The position numbers and the translations under genes were made by a program. 21,297 nt of DNA, taken from assembly GCA_964402685.1 (NCBI GenBank), contig CAYODE010000047.1:1-21297 (forward strand), in the 5' to 3' direction. The notes under the pieces are model-generated. The model was not told the DNA's origin. It saw nothing but the letters and a program-made list of their open reading frames with translations, and searched no databases. The DNA comes from Aestuariivita sp964402685 (GTDB lineage: Bacteria > Pseudomonadota > Alphaproteobacteria > Rhodobacterales > Rhodobacteraceae). Positions within the stretch are counted from its first letter, which is position 1. The number at the start of each line of letters is the position of its first letter. Positions 1-6,193 of this stretch are shown piece by piece.

Positions 1-1040
1 AGATCGACGGCGGCATCAAATACGTCACGCTGAACCTGGTCTCGACCATCCTGTTCTTGTCGGGCATCGGCCTGCTTTACGGCATGACCGGCACCCTGAA
101 CCTGGCCGATCTGGGCCATACGGTGCCGACGCTGGAAAACCAAGGGTTGGTGACCGTCATCGCGGTGATGTTTATGATCGCCTTTGGTGTAAAAGCCGCG
201 GTCTTCCCATTGTTCTTCTGGCTGCCTGCATCCTATCACACGCCTGCCTTCGCGGTTTCCGCTGTCTTTGCCGGGCTTCTAACCAAAGTGGGCGTTTATG
301 CCCTGATCCGGATGTTCACGCTGGTCTTCAATGGGGATGTTGAGTTCACCCATACCATCCTTTTGTGGGTCGCCGGGTTCACCATGGTGACGGGCGTTCT
401 AGGCGCTGCCGCGCAAAACGACATGCGCAAGATCCTGTCCTTTCACATCATCAGCCAGATCGGGTACATGATCCTTGGCCTTGCCCTGATGACACCCTTC
501 GCGATTGCCGGCGCGGTGTTTTATCTGGTGCACCACATCGTGGTAAAGGCAAACCTGTTCCTGGTCGCAGGCGTGGCAGACCGGGTCGCGGGCTCGACCG
601 ATCTGGGCAAAATAGGTGGTCTTTACAAATCCGCGCCCTTGCTGGCGATCCTGTTCCTGATCCCCGCCTTTTCATTGGCCGGATTTCCACCGCTGTCAGG
701 CTTTTGGGCCAAATACATCCTTGTGGCCGCATCGCTGGAAATCGAGGCCTGGATCATCGCAGGGGTCGCTTTGCTCGTGGGTTTGTTGACGATCTATTCG
801 ATGACCAAGATCTGGGCCGAAGCTTTTTGGAAAGCGCATCCTGAAGGTATCGAACCGACGCTCACGCGCTTGGATGGGCCTGCGCGCGCGGCACTTTTGT
901 TGCCCATCGCCGGGCTGGCGGTCCTCACTCTGATCATTGGCTTCTTTCCCGAACCTTTTGTGATCTTTGCAGAAACCGCCGCGCAGCAACTTCTGGATCC
1001 AGCGCCCTATATCGCCACTGTGTTAGGAGGGGGCGCATGA
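1..1040 (+). CDS. mnhD: Na+/H+ antiporter subunit D, MrpD/MnhD (5' truncated)
   Basis: This is an integral membrane subunit of the Mrp/Mnh cation:proton antiporter and a homologue of the proton-pumping subunits of respiratory complex I. The reading frame is open from base 3 of the window, so the true start lies upstream; about 346 C-terminal residues are present. Visible family features are the lysine-containing helix segment FGVKAAVFPLFFWLPASYH, then LLTKVGVYALIR, and the histidine-bearing FHIISQIGYM. The lysines and histidine correspond to the proton-path residues of this family. Many hydrophobic helices follow. The stop codon overlaps the next start as ATGA, so translation is probably coupled to mnhE. 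Subunits A, B and C are expected upstream, outside the window. The D call rather than A rests on the position directly before E; the antiporter family itself is certain. Confidence 0.93.
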   Translation, partial: IDGGIKYVTLNLVSTILFLSGIGLLYGMTGTLNLADLGHTVPTLENQGLVTVIAVMFMIAFGVKAAVFPLFFWLPASYHTPAFAVSAVFAGLLTKVGVYALIRMFTLVFNGDVEFTHTILLWVAGFTMVTGVLGAAAQNDMRKILSFHIISQIGYMILGLALMTPFAIAGAVFYLVHHIVVKANLFLVAGVADRVAGSTDLGKIGGLYKSAPLLAILFLIPAFSLAGFPPLSGFWAKYILVAASLEIEAWIIAGVALLVGLLTIYSMTKIWAEAFWKAHPEGIEPTLTRLDGPARAALLLPIAGLAVLTLIIGFFPEPFVIFAETAAQQLLDPAPYIATVLGGGA

Positions 1041-1519
1041 ACACCTTTGTCGTCAATTTGCTCTTTGCCGTCATCTGGGCATTGTTCTTTGGTGCCTTCA
1101 ACTGGCTGACGTTGGGGTCGGGCCTTGTGTTAGGCTATGCCGTTCTCTGGTTGCTGCAGCCTCTGACAGGCGGGCCATCAGGCTATTTCATGCGGGTCTG
1201 GTACTGGTTGAAACTGATCGTGATGTTCCATTACGAATTGATCGTGTCCAGTTTGCAGGTGTTGTGGGATATTATCACACCATCGCACCGCGCACGGCCT
1301 GCCATCATTGAAATGCCACTGGATGTCAAAAGTGATGCAGGCATCCTGCTGGTGACGAACCTGATTTCTCTGACGCCGGGGACTTTGTCGCTGGATGTGT
1401 CTGAGGATCGGAAAACCCTCAGCCTGCATGCGATGTTTGCCGATGATCCCGACGCTGTGTGCAAGCAGCTGAAGGATGGAATGGAAAAGTGGGTCATAGA
1501 CGCGGTGGAGGGAACATGA
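1037..1519 (+). CDS. mnhE: Na+/H+ antiporter subunit E, MrpE/MnhE
   Basis: A small membrane subunit of the Mrp antiporter complex, needed for its assembly or activity. It has 160 residues, the usual length. Two or three hydrophobic helices occupy roughly the first 75 residues. A soluble tail follows with the family's VTNLISLTPGTLSLDVSEDRKTL stretch (about residues 105-127). The start is supported by AGGAGG at 1025-1030, six bases before ATG. It overlaps mnhD by ATGA at 1037-1040 and mnhF by ATGA at 1516-1519, so the subunits are probably made in a fixed ratio by coupled translation. Confidence 0.93.
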   Translation: MNTFVVNLLFAVIWALFFGAFNWLTLGSGLVLGYAVLWLLQPLTGGPSGYFMRVWYWLKLIVMFHYELIVSSLQVLWDIITPSHRARPAIIEMPLDVKSDAGILLVTNLISLTPGTLSLDVSEDRKTLSLHAMFADDPDAVCKQLKDGMEKWVIDAVEGT

Positions 1520-1821
1520 ACGGCGAGTGGATAGTGGAAGCCGCAGTTGGTTTCGGCTTTGTCATGGTGTTTCTGACAGTTGGATTTGCCTTTTGGCGCC
1601 TGGTTTTGGGACCGAGCCTACCAGATCGGGTCGTCGCCTTGGACATGATGACGGTAGCCATTGTTGCGTTTTGCGGATTGGCGGCGGTGCGGTCGGGGAT
1701 CGCAGCCTTTCTGGATGTGGCGCTTGCCCTCGCGCTTGTTGGTTTTTTGGCCACGGTTGCCCTCGCGCGGTTTGCTGAACGTCAAAGACTGCGCAAAGAA
1801 CGCAAGGAGAGCGGGTCATGA
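1516..1821 (+). CDS. mnhF: Na+/H+ antiporter subunit F, MrpF/MnhF
   Basis: A small three-helix membrane subunit of the Mrp antiporter, 101 residues. The characteristic segment is FWRLVLGPSLPDRVVALDMM (about residues 26-45), with the conserved G-P-x-x-x-D-R-x-x-A-x-D pattern. Two further hydrophobic helices and a basic tail follow. The open frame extends back to an ATG at 1459, but ATG 1516 is chosen for three reasons: it is preceded by GGAGG at 1507-1511, it makes the same ATGA overlap as the other junctions, and the extension would only be out-of-frame mnhE sequence. It overlaps mnhG at 1818-1821. Confidence 0.93.
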   Translation: MNGEWIVEAAVGFGFVMVFLTVGFAFWRLVLGPSLPDRVVALDMMTVAIVAFCGLAAVRSGIAAFLDVALALALVGFLATVALARFAERQRLRKERKESGS

Positions 1822-2153
1822 GCGATCTGATTGCAGCGGCGTTTTTGGCCCTTGGCGGCGCATTCACCTTAATTGCCGGCATCGGCATTTTTCGGATGCC
1901 AGACGTGTTTATCCGTATGCATGCCTCGACCAAAGTTGGCACTTTGGGATCCGGTCTGATCATGGCGGGTGTTTGCGTACATTTCGCAGACCCGCTGGTT
2001 ATCTTCAAAGCGATCCTGGTTGTGCTGTTCTTGCTGCTCACAGCACCAATTGGCGCGCATATGATTGGCCGTGCGGCCTTGCGTATCGGGATTGAGCCTT
2101 GGGGCATCAAAGATCAGGATGAAAAAGCGACCCGTTCCGCCGAGACAGATTGA
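1818..2153 (+). CDS. mnhG: Na+/H+ antiporter subunit G, MrpG/MnhG
   Basis: The last subunit of the Mrp antiporter operon, 111 residues. It shows the family pattern: an N-terminal helix, then IGIFRMPDVFIRMHASTKVG (about residues 24-43), which carries the conserved R-x-x-D-x-x-x-R-x-H-A-x-T-K motif, then two more helices and a charged tail. The start is supported by AAGGAG at 1804-1809, eight bases upstream, and by the ATGA overlap with mnhF. It is followed 46 bp later by the end of a gene on the opposite strand. I saw no convincing intrinsic terminator in that gap, only the short near-palindrome acctcaggt. Confidence 0.93.
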   Translation: MSDLIAAAFLALGGAFTLIAGIGIFRMPDVFIRMHASTKVGTLGSGLIMAGVCVHFADPLVIFKAILVVLFLLLTAPIGAHMIGRAALRIGIEPWGIKDQDEKATRSAETD

Positions 2154-2199
2154 CTTGCAGGATCGTGAGTTACCTCAGGTGCAGGCTGCTTTGATCTCT

Positions 2200-2808
2200 T
2201 CAGACGCGATGTGGATTGTGTTCGCGCCATTCCGCCCAATCTGCAGGCGTATCAAGATCATGGCGGGCACGTGTACCGGGCAGGGGAACAAGGACGATGC
2301 GACCATGGGCCTCCTCCATCACCTCTTTGCCACCTGTATCTCCGGTTAGGCGTTCAAGCGCCGGGAACAGGGCGCGGTGAAAGACGACCGGATGACCGGG
2401 CGCACCGCTTTCCGTAGTGCCACGCCAAACAAGGTCGCCTTGCGAGACGTCAACGGCATCGAGCACCTTGCGCAGGTCGTCTGCGGTCAGATCCGGCAGG
2501 TCCCCAAGCAAAAGCATGAACGCGTGCGCGTCCGAAGGTAGGTGAGCCACCGCTTGCCTGAGCGAGGCGTTCATGCCTTCAGAAGGATCAGGAACCGAAC
2601 ACGGCGTTGCGTTAAGACCAGTCAGCGCATCATATCGCGGATGGGGCCGTGGGGGCAGGGCAATGATGACCTCAGCATCCGTGACAGAGCGCGCCATATG
2701 CGCTTGGCGCGCGAGCAAGGGCATTCCGTCCACTTGCTGTAACAATTTGTCTTCAGTCCCCATCCGCGATGACGCACCAGCGGCCAAAATGATGATTGGA
2801 ATGTCCAT
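2200..2808 (-). CDS. MobA/MocA-like nucleotidyltransferase
   Basis: A 202-residue soluble protein of the NTP-transferase fold that includes MobA and MocA (GTP or CTP transfer to molybdopterin). The N-terminus carries the nucleotide-binding signature LAAGASSRMGTEDKLL (residues 8-23), matching the family pattern LAAGxSxRMGxxKLL. An LLLGDLPDLTADDL stretch near residues 105-118 contains the metal-binding aspartate region. GAPGHPVVFH (about 141-150) is also typical of MocA-type members. It starts 39 bp after the stop of the upstream FAD/GcvT gene on the same strand and may be co-transcribed with it. No molybdoenzyme gene is visible, so the substrate is undecided. No clear Shine-Dalgarno precedes the ATG, but the motif position fixes the start well. 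Confidence 0.82.
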   Translation of the reverse strand: MDIPIIILAAGASSRMGTEDKLLQQVDGMPLLARQAHMARSVTDAEVIIALPPRPHPRYDALTGLNATPCSVPDPSEGMNASLRQAVAHLPSDAHAFMLLLGDLPDLTADDLRKVLDAVDVSQGDLVWRGTTESGAPGHPVVFHRALFPALERLTGDTGGKEVMEEAHGRIVLVPLPGTRARHDLDTPADWAEWREHNPHRV

Positions 2809-2847
2809 ACCAAGAAGCTAGCCGCTCACCAGTCTCAGGCAACATGC

Positions 2848-5256
2848 TTATCCGCGCATCCGCCCACCATTGGCATCAAACAGCGGAGTTGAGATCACGC
2901 GGGCTTTGCGCATGTGGCCAAGGATCTCGATCTCGACGTCCAATCCGTCCGTGATCTGCTCTGATGGTAAGAAGCCCTGCGCGATCGATTTGCCTGCCCA
3001 ATGCGAATAGCCACCAGAGGTGCAGAAGCCCGCAACCTGCCCACCCAGCCAAATCGGTTCATAGCCGTGGACATCCGCATCATCGGCGTCGACCTCGAAC
3101 GCACAAAGACGACGCGCAGGTGGCGTCTCACGTTCGGCACGTGCGGCGTCTGATCCGATAAAGGGTGCAGCTTTGTCCCAATGGATAAAGCGATCAAGCC
3201 CAGTTTCGGCAGCCGTATAATCTGGCGAAAACTCCGACAACCACGACCCAAAGAACTTGTCCAACCGCAGCGACATCATCGCCCGCATTCCGAAAGGCGT
3301 GAGGTCGAACGATTGGCCGGCCTCCCACAATGTCCACCACAGCCGGCGTTGTTCGACGGCATCGCAGTAGATTTCAAACCCCAAATCGCCTGTGTATGAG
3401 AGGCGTTGAACCAGGCAATCGACCTGACCAATGGTCAGTCTACGCAGGTCCATGAAACGGAAGTCAGACAGATCTTCGCCTGATGCAGCCTCAAGCAGTT
3501 TACGTGCGTTGGGGCCTGCGATTTGAAATCCGGTCCGGCTGTCGGAGATGTTCTCGATTGTCACCCCGTCATCCTGCATCTGCAGAAACCAGCGCATGTG
3601 AACATTTTGCGCGCCATAAGAGCCCGTGACTTGAAACTCTGTCTCGGACAGGCAAGAGATTGTGAAATCCCCGATCAGTCGCCCTTTGTGTGACAGCATC
3701 GGGGACAGGCTGACGCGGCCTGGTTTGGGAACGCGTCCTGCAAAGATACGGTCCATCCATGCACGCGCGCCGGCGCCGGAAATTTGGTATTTTCCGAAGT
3801 TCTGTACTTCGTTGATGCCCACGCCTTCGCGCACAGCGCGCACTTCCCGTCCGGTGGCGGCAAATGCGTCGGAACGACGGAACGATGGCGTTTCAAAACC
3901 GGGCTCAGTGCCTTGGGCAAAGTAGTTGGGCACTTCCAATCCGTATTGATGGCCCCAGACGGCGCCGAGATCGGAAAAAATGTCATACATCGCTGTTGTG
4001 CGGTGGGGGCGTGCCGCTGGCAGTTCCTCATTCGGATAGGCGACAGAGAACCGTTTTTGATAATTCTCGATCACCTTAGGTCGGGTGTAACCCGGGCCAA
4101 TCCAATCGCCATACCGCGCGACATCCATAGCTGTCACATCACGATCGCATTCGCCTTCGATCATCCATTGTGCGAGCATAAGGCCAACACCGCCGCCCTG
4201 GCTGAAACCAGCCATGACACCGCATGCCGACCACAAGCCAGGCTTCCCGGGTATGGGGCCGACAAGCGGGTTGCCATCGGGCGCGAAGGTAAACGGACCG
4301 TGAATGACAGACTTCACCCCGGCCTTTTCCAAGACGGGGAAACGTTTGTAAGCGAAATCAACGCTTTCCGCGATCTTGTCAAAGTCATCGGGCAACAGCT
4401 CATGTCCAAATTCCCAAGGGGTGCCGTTCACGGCCCAGGGTTTGCATGGCTGTTCATAGAACCCAATACACAGGCCGCGTCCTTCCTGCCGAAGATAGCT
4501 TTCTCCGGCCGGGTCCATGACATGCGGGTGCTCATGTTCACGCTCGTAAATCTCTGCGATCTCATCAGTGACAAGGTATTGATGCTCCATTGGATGCAAT
4601 GGGGTGTACACCCCCATCATCTCACCAACCTCGCGTGCCCATAGGCCGCCTGCATTCACAACATGTTCTGTCTGAATGGTGCCCTTATCCGTGACGACGT
4701 CCCAACCGCCCGTCGGACGTTCGACAATGTCGCGAACCATGCAATGCGTTTCGATGGTGGCGCCCCCCATGCGCGCCGCTTTGGCATAGGCGTGGGTCGT
4801 ACCCGAAGGGTCAAGGTGACCATCAAGCGGGTCGTATAGGGCACCGATGATCCCGTCGGTATTGGTGATTGGCGCTACTTCCTTGATCTGCTCTGGGCCG
4901 ATGATTTCGGTCTCAAGGCCCATGAACCGATGCTTGGCGCGCTCAGCGACCAGCATATCAAATCGGTCTTGGTTATCTGCCAGTGTCACACCGCCCACGT
5001 GATGCAGACCGCAGGACATACCGGTGATCTCTTCCAACTCCTTATAGAGCCGGATGGTGTATCCCTGTAGCGCGGCCATGTTTGTATCGCCATTGAGCGT
5101 ATGAAACCCACCGGCCGCATGCCAGGTGGAGCCCGAGGTCAGCTCTGACCGCTCCAACAACATGACGTCACTCCAGCCAAGCTTGGTTAGATGATACAGG
5201 ACCGAGCAGCCGACAACGCCGCCGCCGATAACAACAACTTGTGTGGTGGTTTTCAT
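2848..5256 (-). CDS. FAD-dependent dehydrogenase/GcvT fusion (dimethylglycine/sarcosine dehydrogenase type)
   Basis: An 802-residue two-part enzyme of the dimethylglycine/sarcosine dehydrogenase family. These oxidatively N-demethylate small methylated amines and pass the one-carbon unit to tetrahydrofolate. The N-terminal DAO-type FAD domain has GGGVVG (residues 11-16), an E35 that would bind the ribose, and GSTWHAAG (42-49). His46 of that motif is the position of covalent FAD attachment in mammalian dimethylglycine dehydrogenase. From about residue 430 a GcvT-like folate domain follows, including IGDFTI with the candidate catalytic Asp, and YTGDLGFEIYC. A GcvT C-terminal barrel ends the protein. 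GGAGG at 5264-5268 lies seven bases before the ATG. It is divergent from the YHS gene and from its own paralog at 6194-8608. A candidate operator sits at 5320-5338. Substrate (dimethylglycine, sarcosine or another methylamine) cannot be told from sequence. Confidence 0.9.
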   Translation of the reverse strand: MKTTTQVVVIGGGVVGCSVLYHLTKLGWSDVMLLERSELTSGSTWHAAGGFHTLNGDTNMAALQGYTIRLYKELEEITGMSCGLHHVGGVTLADNQDRFDMLVAERAKHRFMGLETEIIGPEQIKEVAPITNTDGIIGALYDPLDGHLDPSGTTHAYAKAARMGGATIETHCMVRDIVERPTGGWDVVTDKGTIQTEHVVNAGGLWAREVGEMMGVYTPLHPMEHQYLVTDEIAEIYEREHEHPHVMDPAGESYLRQEGRGLCIGFYEQPCKPWAVNGTPWEFGHELLPDDFDKIAESVDFAYKRFPVLEKAGVKSVIHGPFTFAPDGNPLVGPIPGKPGLWSACGVMAGFSQGGGVGLMLAQWMIEGECDRDVTAMDVARYGDWIGPGYTRPKVIENYQKRFSVAYPNEELPAARPHRTTAMYDIFSDLGAVWGHQYGLEVPNYFAQGTEPGFETPSFRRSDAFAATGREVRAVREGVGINEVQNFGKYQISGAGARAWMDRIFAGRVPKPGRVSLSPMLSHKGRLIGDFTISCLSETEFQVTGSYGAQNVHMRWFLQMQDDGVTIENISDSRTGFQIAGPNARKLLEAASGEDLSDFRFMDLRRLTIGQVDCLVQRLSYTGDLGFEIYCDAVEQRRLWWTLWEAGQSFDLTPFGMRAMMSLRLDKFFGSWLSEFSPDYTAAETGLDRFIHWDKAAPFIGSDAARAERETPPARRLCAFEVDADDADVHGYEPIWLGGQVAGFCTSGGYSHWAGKSIAQGFLPSEQITDGLDVEIEILGHMRKARVISTPLFDANGGRMRG

Positions 5257-5319
5257 GTGTGCGCCTCCGTGACCTGCAAGGCAGACCTATCCATGGTAGC
5301 ACTAGAGGGTGTTGCCAAA

Positions 5320-5338
5320 TGCGACAGTTCATGTCGCA
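5320..5338. promoter_or_regulatory. Candidate operator, perfect inverted repeat (copy 1)
   Basis: TGCGACA-GTTCA-TGTCGCA: two perfect 7-bp arms around a 5-bp spacer, centred about 73 bp upstream of the minus-strand FAD/GcvT start. The core CGACA-N5-TGTCG recurs upstream of the paralogous gene (6105-6123). This makes a shared transcription-factor site likely. The regulator is not identified. Confidence 0.55.
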
Positions 5339-5500
5339 CAGCTTCTCCCAATCAAGGATTTCGCGGTAATGCATCTGAGTGGTCTGGCATAAGAAGCAAT
5401 TGCATTAGTTCAACCAGCCTCACGTTTTTACGGCAATATCGTGAAAAGGGTCTTATCTGAACTGGCGGAAACGCGAGAAACCACTGACGAAAATCGACTG

Positions 5501-5519
5501 GCAAGTGATGTGCAAGTGA
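5501..5519 (+). repeat. Perfect 8-bp direct repeat with 11-bp period
   Basis: GCAAGTGA at 5501-5508 and again at 5512-5519, separated by TGT. The period of 11 bp is about one helical turn. That is the arrangement used by regulators that bind direct repeats on one face of DNA, such as OmpR-type response regulators. It ends 70 bp before the YHS start codon. Function is inferred only from arrangement and position. Confidence 0.35.
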
Positions 5520-5534
5520 ACGTGGGATTTCTTA

Positions 5535-5575
5535 GGAATTGCCCTGCGGCTTCGTTTTGAAGCCGGCATTATTCC
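5535..5575 (+). promoter_or_regulatory. Long imperfect hairpin in the YHS gene leader
   Basis: The inner stem is CGGCTTC (5547-5553) with GAAGCCG (5559-5565), loop GTTTT. Outer pairing of TGC (5540-5542) with GCA (5566-5568) and GGAAT (5535-5539) with ATTCC (5571-5575) gives 15 base pairs, interrupted by bulges CCTG and TT. It ends three bases before the GGAG ribosome-binding site (5579-5582) and has no following T-run. It is therefore more likely a leader RNA structure (stability or translation) than a terminator. Confidence 0.45.
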
Positions 5576-5589
5576 AACGGAGATCATAG

Positions 5590-6024
5590 ATGATGAAACA
5601 ACTGCTTGCAGCATTCAGCTTTGCGCTAGGCGTATTGTTGACCACCCTTCCTGCTTCAGCCGGCAACCAATTGGCCGTGGCGTTAAGCGGATATGACACA
5701 GTGTCCTATCATATGGGGGAACCGCAGATGGGCGAAGCGCGGATCAACCATTTCCACAACGGAGCAATCTGGTATTTCAGCTCGACAGAAAACCGTGATC
5801 TCTTTGCGGCTAACCCCGATCAATATGCGCCGGCTTATGACGGCTATTGCTCCTGGGCGGCGAGCCAAGGCTACAAAGCACCAGGCGATCCGACGGTTTG
5901 GGAGATCGTTGACGACCGTCTGTTTGTGCAGGTGCACCCACGCGCACAAGAGCTGTGGCAAGCCGATATCCCAGCCCATATCGTTGCGGGCGATGAAAAC
6001 TGGCCGCGCATCCATCCATTCTAA
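5590..6024 (+). CDS. Secreted YHS-domain protein
   Basis: A 144-residue exported protein of unknown biochemical role. Residues 1-24 are a signal peptide (basic start MMK, hydrophobic core, cleavage after ASA). The rest is one YHS domain: SGYDTVSY (33-40), then GAIWYFSSTENRDLFAANPD (58-77), YAPAYDGYCSWA (79-90) and a C-terminal DENWP. YHS domains are thought to bind metal; families of this layout are sometimes annotated as (seleno)proteins. Here the key position is cysteine 87, encoded by TGC at 5848-5850, not a UGA selenocysteine codon. GGAG at 5579-5582 lies seven bases before the first ATG; the second ATG (5593) is also possible. It sits alone between two FAD/GcvT paralogs, preceded by a leader hairpin and followed by its own terminator. 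Confidence 0.88.
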   Translation: MMKQLLAAFSFALGVLLTTLPASAGNQLAVALSGYDTVSYHMGEPQMGEARINHFHNGAIWYFSSTENRDLFAANPDQYAPAYDGYCSWAASQGYKAPGDPTVWEIVDDRLFVQVHPRAQELWQADIPAHIVAGDENWPRIHPF

Positions 6025-6052
6025 ACATGGCTGGGTTTCATAACCATTTTGG

Positions 6053-6071
6053 GGGGCGGTTTTTCCGCCCC
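6053..6071 (+). terminator. Rho-independent terminator after the YHS gene
   Basis: GGGGCGG (6053-6059), loop TTTTT, CCGCCCC (6065-6071), followed by TTTCCTTT. The perfect 7-bp GC stem begins 29 bp after the YHS stop codon. It should isolate the YHS transcript from the following FAD/GcvT gene, which therefore needs its own promoter between here and 6193. Confidence 0.8.
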
Positions 6072-6104
6072 TTTCCTTTGCTCGACGAAAGCCGTCGGCA
6101 CATC

Positions 6105-6123
6105 AGCGACAGAACGTGTCGTC
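6105..6123. promoter_or_regulatory. Candidate operator, inverted repeat (copy 2)
   Basis: AGCGACAGAACGTGTCGTC contains CGACA-N5-TGTCG with perfect 5-bp arms. Aligned with the copy at 5320-5338 it matches at 13 of 19 positions, including the whole core and the spacing. It ends 70 bp before the chosen start of the downstream FAD/GcvT gene, a distance close to that of the first copy from its gene. Confidence 0.5.
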
Positions 6124-6193
6124 AATGTGCAAGTGGGGGGCGCGCAATCGCGCCAGTCTGACGGCCAGCGAAGCGGCAGAAAAGGCAAACCCC

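Larger units (their letters stand above)
5257..5589. other. 333-bp divergent intergenic region
   Basis: This is the only stretch over 300 bp without a gene. It separates the start of the minus-strand FAD/GcvT gene from the start of the plus-strand YHS gene. It contains a perfect 7-bp-arm inverted repeat (5320-5338), a perfect 8-bp direct repeat with an 11-bp period (5501-5519), and a long imperfect hairpin (5535-5575) just ahead of the YHS ribosome-binding site. A TTGGCA on the minus strand (complement of 5313-5318) abuts the inverted repeat and could be a -35 element, but no good -10 follows at the right distance. I see no convincing small gene here. Confidence 0.7.

Noticed and set aside
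3784..4644. 286-codon plus-strand open frame inside the minus-strand FAD/GcvT gene
   Set aside because: It is antisense to a gene with complete family motifs and lacks recognisable domains; typical high-GC shadow frame.
4727..4743. Palindrome around TTCGACAATGTCGCGAA in the minus-strand FAD/GcvT gene
   Set aside because: Inside coding sequence and with a 1-bp spacing, so not the same site as the N5 operator.
5168..5374. 68-codon minus-strand frame beginning in the leader of the FAD/GcvT gene
   Set aside because: It overlaps the start of that gene out of frame, has no ribosome-binding site comparable to GGAGG at 5264-5268, and its composition is shadow-like (Arg/Cys-rich).
5191..5460. 89-codon plus-strand frame in the divergent intergenic region
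   Set aside because: It begins antisense inside the FAD/GcvT gene, has no clear ribosome-binding site and no family resemblance; it also covers the candidate operator.
6116..6193. 26-residue N-terminal extension of the plus-strand FAD/GcvT protein from GTG 6116
   Set aside because: The GTG lies inside the candidate operator, the extension is not present in the paralog, and ATG 6194 aligns exactly with the paralog start.
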